From Pseudozyma flocculosa PF-1 (Eukaryota > Basidiomycota > Ustilaginomycetes > Ustilaginales > Ustilaginaceae): 10,152 nt of DNA. The notes beneath the pieces were generated by a model. The model had not been told where the DNA came from and made no database searches. It saw only the letters and a list, made by a program, of their open reading frames with translations. Made by a program: the position numbers and the translations under genes. The stretch covers positions 827,282-837,433 of the forward strand of contig NW_006920878.1 of the NCBI RefSeq assembly GCF_000417875.1. The letters run 5' to 3'. Below, piece after piece: positions 1 to 7,000 of this stretch (the first letter of the stretch is position 1; every line of letters begins with the position of its first letter).

Positions 1-3
1 CCG

Positions 4-32
4 GTACGTACGTACCGTACGTACCGTACGTC
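4..32. repeat. TACG/CGTAC palindromic microsatellite, left edge
   Basis: The tract runs GTACGTACGTACCGTAC (4-20) and then continues with further CGTAC units. It is built of self-complementary CGTACG/GTAC words. The same 17-mer recurs at 10135-10151. Confidence 0.85.
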
Positions 33-60
33 CGCGTACTCGTCCGTCGTTCCTCCTTCC

Positions 61-137
61 TCCTCCTCCTCCTCCTCCTCCTCCTCCTCCTCCTCCTCCT
101 CCTCCTCCTCCTCCTCCTCCTCCTCCTCCTCCTCCTC
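61..137 (+). repeat. (TCC)n microsatellite, about 25.7 uninterrupted copies
   Basis: This is a perfect trinucleotide tract of 77 nt, with a few imperfect copies just upstream. On the GDI1 sense strand it is (GGA)n, a purine mirror tract able in principle to form triplex or G-quadruplex-like structures. It starts about 650 nt past the GDI1 stop. Confidence 0.97.
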
Positions 138-268
138 AGGTCTAGACAGTGAGGAAGGAAAAAAGGTGGTGGTGCTAGTATGTGGACCAGACGGTATGGT
201 ATCGACCCTCGCAGGTCCAAAGGCGAGAGACGGAGTCGCTCAAGGTCCCCTCGTCGGTACACTGGCCC

Positions 269-293
269 ACCTGGGCTATACCAGTGCCCAGGT
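269..293. repeat. 8-bp inverted repeat with 9-nt loop
   Basis: ACCTGGGC (269-276) and GCCCAGGT (286-293) are perfect reverse complements. An alternative pairing exists between ACTGG (261-265) and CCAGT (281-285), so two overlapping hairpins would be mutually exclusive. There is no U-run, and this is not a bacterial-style terminator. Confidence 0.6.
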
Positions 294-321
294 CTGGAAA
301 CTCTAGCTCGACCCCCTATCC

Positions 322-355
322 CCTTGCCTTGCCTTGCCTTGCCTTGCCTTGCCTT
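322..355 (+). repeat. (CCTTG)n pentanucleotide tandem repeat, about 6.8 copies
   Basis: Six perfect CCTTG units run from 322 to 351, followed by a partial unit. Just after, CTTCTGCTCCAC appears twice (353-364 and 376-387), suggesting local slippage duplication. Confidence 0.95.
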
Positions 356-788
356 CTGCTCCACCCCTCCTTTCCCTTCTGCTCCACTCCGCCCCCACGG
401 TCCGTACCGCTCTTTCACGGGTGCTCACGCTGCATCGCTGCTAATCCACATCGCCATGCACGCCGCCGCCACGCAGACAAAAGACGATTCGCATCGACAT
501 GCGCGTACGCCGCGGAGAGCAGCGTTCCAATCGCCGCCGTCGTCGTCCTTGTCGTCATCGTCATCGTCAGCCGAAAAGCAAGCGCGGCGAAGGGGGAAGA
601 AAAGAATGACAGCGAATCGACCGCTCCAACGACGACAGGCAGCAGACACGGACAGAAGCGGATTGACCGACGGGAAAGACGGAAAACAGGAGGGGCTAGG
701 GAGGGGGGGACCAGAATTCGAAAAGACGAGAACAAGGGGGGAGGCGGGGCCAAACCGAACTTGGCCTGGAATCGCCGGCGACGACTGG

Positions 789-2906
789 CTACTCCTGGAT
801 CTGGGCGCCCTCGCCGTCCTCGCGCTTCTTGAGGACGAGCTTCTGGCCGTCGGTGATCCGCCTCCACACGTCGTGGATGTCGTCGACGACCGTCTCAAAG
901 TGCGACGTGGCGTCGTAGGATCGCGTGATAAAGATGTTGTCCTCCTTGCCATTCGAAACCGGCTCCTCGAGCGGGCTCACCGTGACGAACCTGGCGCACA
1001 TGCGGCAGCAAGACGAGAGGCGAGGAGGGAAGACAAGCAGAGGAGACGAGCGAGGCAGGACAGTCGGGTCGAAACGGCGTCAGAGGCAGGTCGCATGCGG
1101 CATCCACGCGAGCGGTCGCAGGCAACGCTACTCACTTGTCGTAGATGGGGCCCAGCAGGTCGAGGCCGGGCCGCAGCTCGAGCTCGGGCTTGTCCGTCTC
1201 GACAATCGTCGACACCTGCGCCACGTAGATGTCGCGCGCGCACACGTTGTGGGTGCCCGACACCTCCGCAATGTAGATGTCTGGGACGGTGACGGGGGCG
1301 AGGCCGGGTCCAGCAGACAGGGGCGTCAAAAGGCATAGAGGTTGGTCAGCCCGTCCGTCCGTACGTTCGGTCCGTCTCCCTGGCTTCCCCCACACACCGG
1401 GCGAGCGGCGAGCGCAACTCTCCCTCTTCTCTTCCTGGGGCGTCCTCCGCTCGATCCCCCGCCAACTCACCGTGCTTCCGGCCGACCTGGTTCTGCGGGA
1501 TGATGAGCTGGACCGAGTCCGAGTTGTCGGTGTTGGGGATGGGGTGCTTGAGGATGCAGATGGCGCGCACGACCTTGGCCGTCTCGCGGATCTTTTCCTT
1601 GCCGGCGACGCCGCCGCGGAAGTAGCTCGGGTCGCCAATGAGCATGGCGGCCTTGACCGTCTCATCGCCGCTGCGGACGCCCTCAAACTTGCCCGTCTCC
1701 TGGTTGACGACGATCTCGTCGATGGGCTTGTCGAGCATGTAGGTGCCGCCGTAGATGGCCGACAGGCGGGCAAAGCCCTGGGGCAGCTCGCCCAGGCCGT
1801 AGAGCGGGTAGATGTAGGGCGACTTTCCGTACCGGGCCATCGACGACGTGTAGAGGATGATGCGGTCGTACGTCTCGCGCGCCGGTCGCTGCATGTAGCT
1901 GCGGGCATGGAAAGGATGGACGGACGTCCAAGCCGCGTTTCGAGCGAGGCAGGGGTCAGCAGATGCAGGCAGCCGAGCTTCCGTCGGCTGGCTCATGGTA
2001 CACTCACGAGTCGTCGAGGTGCAGGGCCATGGCGTGGCCGATAAAGTCCTTGGTGCCGGGCTCGAGGCCAAAGTAGTTGAAGACCTTTTCCATCGAGTCC
2101 GAGTCGAGGTCGAGGGCTGTCGCGGGTCAGGAGGGGGTGAGTCAAGGGTCAGTCAGTCGGTCAGTCGGTCGTTTCGGCTGTGGGAACCGCGGGACCGGCC
2201 GCTGTGGACGCACTCTGGTGGGTGGCGGGGTCGTCGTCGCGCCAGTTCTGGAGGAACTCAAAGAACTTCTTGGCCCTGCGCTTCTCAAAGAGGCCCATGA
2301 GCGAGGAGCGGACGGCCTCCATCTCGGTTGCGGGCACCTTTGCAATTTTGCCGTCGCGGTAGACAAAGGATGCGGCAATCTGCTTGAACTCGAGGTAGCG
2401 GGTGACGTCGGTGTGGACGAGCATCTTTGTGAGCTCGCCGTTGGCCATCATAAACTTGGGGATGAGGTCGATGGCATAGTCGCGGTCGCGGCCGATGTCG
2501 GTGGGGGGCTCCTGACCGGGGCGGAACTTGTTGTAGAGCTGGGTGAGGTTGAGGGATGCGCACTCGCCGCCGTAGAAGTCGTGGCGGTCGATGTGGAGCA
2601 CCTTTTTGCCCTCGATCGAGAGGAGGGCCGAGAGGACGCACTCGGTCACACCGGTGCCGAGGATGACGGCGTCTGGCGGAGCGGAGCGAGGTGCCGGGGA
2701 GAGAGTGGCGAACGAGGGGCAGAAACAATGGGACCACGCGGGGGGCGCGAGGACGACGGGGGCGAAGACGAAGGAGGGTGTGGTAGCATCAGGATGAGGA
2801 GGAGGAGGAGGAGGAGGAGGAGGACAGCAGCGATTGATCAGCTGAGAAGGTAGCAGACAGAGTGTCGCCGCCGCGGCGATGGACACGCACCGTAGGTCTC
2901 ATCCAT
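789..2906 (-). CDS. GDI1: Rab GDP-dissociation inhibitor, complete, six exons
   Basis: This protein extracts GDP-bound, prenylated Rab GTPases from membranes and returns them to donor membranes; it is cytosolic and normally essential. Exons on the minus strand are 2906-2891, 2672-2214, 2116-2008, 1898-1471, 1280-1136 and 990-789. They sum to 1359 nt, giving 452 aa and a TAG stop, close to the usual 440-450 aa. The start ATG sits in the context ACCAAACATGG and gives [17 protein letters not shown], the family N-terminus with its nucleotide-fold-like glycine motif. Tyr39 lies in FYGGE, and residues 229-249 carry the near-invariant [18 protein letters not shown] block. Glu232, Arg239 and Thr247 there match the Rab-binding platform residues of mammalian GDI (Tyr39, Glu233, Arg240, Thr248). 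[28 protein letters not shown] and [11 protein letters not shown] are further family signatures. Rab escort protein is the related alternative, but the length and lack of its large insertions argue against it. Splice sites were chosen by GT-AG rule, frame and family continuity. Confidence 0.96.
991..1135 (-). other. GDI1 intron 5 (145 nt, phase 2)
   Basis: The donor is GTGAGT and the acceptor is CCAG. Removal joins GPIYDK to [10 protein letters not shown]. Without splicing the codon at the junction reads AAG TGA and terminates, so the intron is required for the last 66 or so residues. Confidence 0.93.
1281..1470 (-). other. GDI1 intron 4 (190 nt, phase 1)
   Basis: The donor is GTGAGT and the acceptor is CCAG. 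Removal joins QVGRKH to [14 protein letters not shown], as in the family. The body is CG-rich and includes a CCGT/CGTACG stretch at about 1352-1375. Confidence 0.93.
1899..2007 (-). other. GDI1 intron 3 (109 nt, phase 2)
   Basis: The donor is GTGAGT and the acceptor is GCAG. Removal restores [19 protein letters not shown], the expected GDI sequence across this point. Confidence 0.93.
2117..2213 (-). other. GDI1 intron 2 (97 nt, phase 1)
   Basis: The donor is GTGCGT and the acceptor is ACAG. CTGAC copies near the 3' end are plausible branch sites. A tandem CAGT/CGGT-type repeat lies at about 2149-2170. Removing the intron joins ATHQ to [12 protein letters not shown], which matches the family. 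Confidence 0.9.
2673..2890 (-). other. GDI1 intron 1 (218 nt, phase 1)
   Basis: The donor is GTGCGT at 2890 and the acceptor CCAG ends at 2673. It splits the codon for Asp6, so exon 1 contributes only 16 coding nucleotides. The intron contains a (CCT)n tract on the sense strand, seen as (AGG)n at about 2797-2823. If the intron is retained, the frame from the annotated ATG stops after 22 residues. An ATG inside the intron at 2886 is in frame with exon 2, but it would replace MDETYD with a proline-rich stretch unlike the family. Confidence 0.9.
2797..2823. repeat. (AGG)n tract inside GDI1 intron 1
   Basis: About nine trinucleotide units lie here, read as (CCT)n in the GDI1 transcript. They are upstream of the intron's acceptor by more than 100 nt, so they are not the polypyrimidine tract proper. 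Confidence 0.9.
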
Positions 2907-3078
2907 GTTTGGTGTAGGGACTAGACGAGGAGCAGTGGCGGGTCTATGGAAGGTCGAAGAGCGCAGCGGGAGCAGTGTGCGCCGGGCAAGTTGGCGGTGT
3001 GTGTGCGTGTGTGTGTAGTCAAGAAGGGGACGACGCAGCAAGCGACAGGGGACGGGCAGTGATGGTGGTGTCGAGGAT

Positions 3079-3132
3079 GATGGTGATGGTGATGGTGATG
3101 GTGGTGACGGCGGCGGAGACGGAGACGGAGAC
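3079..3132 (+). repeat. (GATGGT)4 and (GGAGAC)3 hexanucleotide repeats
   Basis: GATGGT is repeated perfectly at 3079-3102 and GGAGAC at 3115-3132. Both lie about 170-230 bp upstream of the GDI1 start codon, in its likely promoter or 5' leader. Confidence 0.9.
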
Positions 3133-3180
3133 GAGGGGCCGAGGGCAACCCAGAGGAACGAGCGGCGAGGAGTCGAGTGG

Positions 3181-3220
3181 GCCCGCCCGCCCGCCCGCCC
3201 GCCAGCCAGCCAGCCAGCCA
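3181..3220 (+). repeat. (GCCC)5 followed directly by (GCCA)5
   Basis: Two tetranucleotide tracts abut: five GCCC units at 3181-3200 and five GCCA units at 3201-3220. A single base change in the repeat unit followed by expansion would explain the junction. Confidence 0.95.
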
Positions 3221-3346
3221 ACCAACACCTGGCGTGGCGCACGCTCCCCCTGGCTTGCCGCCTGGCCGGGCCTGGCCTGAGGTGGGTCTGGCCTGCTGCG
3301 TGGGCCCCTGCGTCTGGTCGGCCATGACGACAAAAAGGTCGGCTTA

Positions 3347-3359
3347 TGTCATCATGACA
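3347..3359. promoter_or_regulatory. 13-bp palindrome TGTCATCATGACA, candidate factor site
   Basis: The two 6-bp arms TGTCAT and ATGACA are perfect reverse complements around a single C. It lies near the middle of the divergent region, and a TGACG word occurs about 20 bp to its left. ATGAC-type half sites are used by bZIP factors, but the spacing is not a standard AP-1 or CRE site. A function is inferred only. Confidence 0.35.
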
Positions 3360-3536
3360 AGCTGGGTTGGACCCCACCCCGCGTGCTCGGGCCACCGGCG
3401 CGGGGGCCAGCTGGCCAAGGCCAAGGCAGGGCGTGCCAGCAACGTCAGGCTGCGTGGCGAAGCGAGGCGTGGCAGGCAGGCTTCCCTCTCTCTGGCGCGG
3501 GCAGCCGGGGTGTTGGACTCTGGGTTGGGCCTGGCG

Positions 3537-3560
3537 CTGCTGCTGCTGCTGCTGCTGCTG
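3537..3560 (+). repeat. (CTG)8 microsatellite
   Basis: Eight perfect CTG units are followed by GCTGGCTGG. The tract is noncoding in this annotation, in the middle of the divergent intergenic region. Confidence 0.95.
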
Positions 3561-3765
3561 GCTGGCTGGTCGGCGGTGAGGCTTCCGCTGTCTGCGTGGT
3601 CGCAAAGCTCCACATCCGACGAGAGGGGCTGTCGGCCGCGCTGCTTGTCTGGCTGTCTGTTCTGTTGCTCGGCCTCGGCGTAGTGTGCCAGCTGGTGGGC
3701 GTGGCCGGCCTGGTCGGGGCGCTGCTCGATCCTCATCTCAAATGGCGGTGCCTGGCTCGCTCCCG

Positions 3766-3838
3766 CTTGCTTCTTCTGTCGTCCCTCCGCCTGTCCACCT
3801 CTCTCCGCTTCTCTCCCTCACCTTTCCCCTCCCTCTTT
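3766..3838 (+). promoter_or_regulatory. Pyrimidine-rich tract upstream of NVJ2-like gene
   Basis: The plus strand is strongly C/T biased here, and again at about 3994-4020 just before the start codon. CT-rich runs are common near transcription starts in fungal genes. A TCTCCCACAG sequence at about 3867-3876 could be a 5' UTR splice acceptor, but no matching donor can be assigned with confidence. Confidence 0.45.
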
Positions 3839-3915
3839 GACTGGTCGCCGCTGCTTCGTCTCGTCTCTCCCACAGCGCCACCCGGATCGCCCACAGCACC
3901 AAAGCGCCCAACCAA

Positions 3916-3920
3916 CCAAT
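3916..3920 (+). promoter_or_regulatory. CCAAT box
   Basis: A CCAAT word lies in ACCAACCAATCCCC on the plus strand, 144 bp upstream of the NVJ2-like start codon. It is a plausible binding site for the HAP/NF-Y complex. The motif is short and could occur by chance. Confidence 0.35.
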
Positions 3921-3930
3921 CCCCGGGGCA

Positions 3931-3942
3931 ATGTCGCGCTAG
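3931..3942 (+). other. Possible minimal upstream ORF (Met-Ser-Arg-stop)
   Basis: ATG TCG CGC TAG lies 121 nt before the NVJ2-like start codon. It matters only if transcription starts upstream of 3931. Its position just after the CCAAT box makes it uncertain that it is in the mRNA. Confidence 0.2.
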
Positions 3943-4063
3943 ACTCGCCACTGGTCCTTTCACCCACACCGCGCGTCCCTAGTGGCTCGACGCAGCGCTC
4001 ATCTTCCTTCTCCCCCTTTCACACGGCCCGCTCACGCCCAGCACCATCGCCAGCATCGCAAAC

Positions 4064-7000
4064 ATGCTCCGCGAGCTCTTCTACTACATCCTCGGCGGCA
4101 TCACCTTCCTCCCCCTCTGCCTCGTCGCCGGCCTCGTCCACTTCCACCTCACCTGCCCGCCCCTGGACGCCCAAGATGCTGGCCACGGCATCAGCCCCGA
4201 TGTCGAGCTCACACAGGAGCGCAAGGTCATGGCCCTCGACCTCGCCGCTGCAAACGCCGCACTCGTCTCGGAGCTGGAAAGCAACAGGGGAAAGGACCGC
4301 CCACAGGGCAGCTCCACCGCTCCCGCTGCGGCAAAGCGCCTCGGCCCCGGGCCCGCTCCCTCTGCCGGTACCAAGCCCCACCTCTCTGGGCCTCTCGTCG
4401 TCAGACCTCGATTCGCAGCCGACGCAGACGTCGCAGCCACCGCCGCCGCCGCCTCGACCACGGCCGCTGCTCCCTCGTCGTCTTCTCTGAGCAACTCGGA
4501 CCTGGCAGGAAATAGCTCCGATGCCGGCCGGAAGCCCGCCTCCAATAACGCCAACGCCGGCCCCAGCTCCAGCAGCGCCGGTGGCACCAGCTACATGACG
4601 CAGATGTACAAGGGCCTGCTCGACTACCGCAAAATGGGGACAAAGAGGACACTTCCCCCCTCGGCCGACTCAAAGGGAACACAGCCCGGTCAGAACGGCG
4701 CCAGCGGCCCGACATCGGCCACCGGCACCGGCACCGGCACCGGCTCAGGCGCAGGATCGGACACCAACCTCACCGGCACCGTGGGCAGGGAGAGCTTCCA
4801 CTGCATACTCAAGGCCCCCATCCTCTACCTCTACTCGTCCGACGATGTGTCCGACCCCAGCACCGAGTGCCACGCCGCCATCGACCTGCGCGGCAAGCGC
4901 GTCAGCATCTTTGTCGCCGGCCTCGGCGATACCATGGGCGAGCCGGACACAGACGAGGAGGATGACGACGACGACGACCGGGACAATGACGATGACGACC
5001 AGAACAGACCAAACGGCGGGCATCGGGCAGCGGGCGGGGACGGCGCAGACGACGGTGCGAGCCGCAACCAGCGACAGGGGCATCCCTCTACGAACAAGCC
5101 GCAGCCAGGTCCGCTGGCCGCAGTCAAGGACGCGGCCGGCGCCTACGACACCCAGAGCAGCGCGGGCAGCGACGCCGAGGCCCTGCCTGCCGCCAATGCC
5201 GATGGCCGTCGGGCCGCCTCGAAGCTCGCCAGGGCCGGCTGGAAAAAGGCCAAGCGCGTCGCGGTGCGCGACGGCGAGCTCTTCATGAAACGCAACGCGA
5301 TCCGCATCCTCGGCAACTGGACTGGCCGCTCCGCCGGCTCCAAATCGCAGCGGTCGGCACCTGGCCAGGGCCGCCAGCAGCGTCCACAGTGGTTCATCTT
5401 CTGCAAGAGCACCAACTCGATGGAGGACTGGTACCACGCGCTGCTGCAGGCCTCGTTCATGCCCGAGAGCGGCCCGAAAGCCGGAGCGGCGACGGGCGTC
5501 GACGGCGGCGGCGCACCCACGCTCTCGCTGCGACCAGGACAGGATCCGCTCGACCCGGTCTTTTCCAAGGAAGACATGGCGTCGCTGCTCGTCTCGCTCG
5601 ACAGCCTGCCGGACCCGATCCCACTGCGATGGCTCAACGCCATGGTGGGCCGCATCTTCTACTCGGTCTACCGCACCGCCTGGCTCGAGGACTACATCAC
5701 GCGCAAGATGATGAAGAAGATCTCGCGGGTCAAGACGCCCGGCTTCCTCGGCGACATCAAGGTGCAGGAGGTCGATGTGGGGCGGCGCGCCCCGGGCTTC
5801 AGCCGGCCCATGCTCAAGTCGCTCACCAGCGACGGCGAAGCGAGCATGGAGGTGGCGTGCCACTATGTGGGCGAGGTGCGCATCACCATCGCCACCTCGG
5901 TCACCATCTCGCTCGGCTCGCGCTTCAAGCCGTACACGATCCCCCTGGTGCTCGCCGTGGTGCTGCGCTCGCTCGAGGGCAACCTGCTGCTCCAGGTCAA
6001 GCCGCCGCCCAGCAACCGCCTCTGGTTCGGCTTCACCTCGCTGCCCAAGATGGAGATCGACGTCGAGCCCGTCGTCAGCGCGCGCAAGGTGCAATGGGGC
6101 ATGGTGACGCGCCTCATCGAGGGAAGGATCCGAGAGCTGGTGAGTTGCAGCGTCGGGCTCAAGTCCCCTTCCCGCATCGCATCGCGTGGCGTCGCACCGC
6201 ACAGCAGCGCACTGACCGTCCCTCGCCTTCATCCTGCCGTGCGCTGCCGCCATGAACCAGCTGACGGAGTCGATCGTCGTGCCTAACATGGACGACGTGC
6301 CCTTCTTCGACACCCGCGGCCTTCCGCATCGAGGCGCTATCTTCGGAGACGCCGCCAAGCGACCCGACGACTCGCTGTCGACGGCGGCGAGCAACGAAGT
6401 GGCCAAGGCGGCGCAGCCCGACGCCGCCACTGCCGCCACCGCCGCCACCGCCGCCGTCGCCGCTGCTGCTCAAAGAGGCCACCAGAGCGCACCGGCGTCG
6501 GGCGCCACGACCCCGTCTTCTGTCGAGACAAAGCAACTCAACGGACCATCGGCAGACGGCGGCGCAGCCACCTCCACGGCGACCGCCGACAGGGGGGACG
6601 CCGCCTCGCTGCGAAACCGAAAGAGCAGCAATCTCAAGGCGGCGCAGGATCCCTCCCACCCGCAGCAGCAGCATCGTCTCTCGTCGCCCGCCGCCGCTGG
6701 CCTTAGTGATCTCCTCTCGCGCGACTTGGCCGCCGGCGGCTCCCTTTCGAACGACAAGCTGTCGACGTCGCCATCGCGATCCGACTCGAGGCTCTCGCAG
6801 CAGCAGCAGCAACAGCAGCACAGCCAGCCGCAGCAGCCGCAGCAGCAGCAACAATCACAGAACCGCAAGAGCTGGTTTGGCGGAGGCTCGCGCCAATCGG
6901 CGACACCCGGTCCCACGCCGTCCTCGTCGCTGCCTCCGGGCAGTCGCTCCAGAGGTGGCAAGGGCCGCGAGCAGAGCAGCCTCGCGTGGGGCAACGCCAG

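Larger units (their letters stand above)
1..788. other. GDI1 3' flank, repeat-rich, no supported gene
   Basis: This is the region downstream of the GDI1 stop and includes its 3' UTR. It holds a TACG/CGTAC repeat at the edge, a (TCC)n tract, a (CCTTG)n tract, a small dyad at 269-293 and pyrimidine-rich sequence. Open frames on both strands read as low-complexity Arg/Ser/Pro sequence with no recognisable domain, as expected for GC-rich DNA. I see no AATAAA-like signal in the GDI1 sense direction. Confidence 0.6.
2907..4063. promoter_or_regulatory. Divergent intergenic region between GDI1 and NVJ2-like gene
   Basis: This 1157-bp region separates two start codons that face away from each other, so both promoters must lie in it. 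No TATA box was recognised on the GDI1 side. The NVJ2 side has a CCAAT box and pyrimidine-rich tracts, both common in fungal promoters. The middle holds microsatellites (GATGGT, GGAGAC, GCCC, GCCA, CTG) and a palindrome at 3347-3359. Open frames here encode only low-complexity residues and show no domain, so no gene is called. Whether transcription is coupled cannot be told from sequence. Confidence 0.75.

Noticed and set aside
180..1292. Plus-strand open frame of 370 residues overlapping the GDI1 3' end
   Set aside because: It is antisense to GDI1 exons 5-6 and introns, and its product is Arg/Ser-rich low complexity with no domain. GC-rich DNA keeps antisense frames open.
2077..2853. Plus-strand open frame of 258 residues over GDI1 exon 2
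   Set aside because: It is antisense to the strongest GDI motifs and reads into intron 1 repeats; it is a shadow frame.
2161..2886. Alternative GDI1 start at the ATG in intron 1, giving a polyproline N-terminus
   Set aside because: It loses MDETYD and the family start. The upstream 16-nt exon with canonical donor and acceptor restores the conserved N-terminus exactly.
2838..3736. Several open frames in the divergent region, including one with a His-rich run
   Set aside because: They are produced by microsatellites such as GATGGT, GCCC/GCCA and CTG, read in whichever frame is open. None shows a domain or coding-like sequence outside the repeats.
4745..6448. Minus-strand open frame of 567 residues
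   Set aside because: It mirrors the PH and SMP coding exon, where the plus frame carries clear family motifs. The antisense product is Arg/His/Asp/Val-rich with no recognisable fold.
6798..6858. Prion-like or pathogenic polyglutamine expansion
   Set aside because: The longest pure run is about seven residues with mixed CAG and CAA codons, which is short and interrupted.
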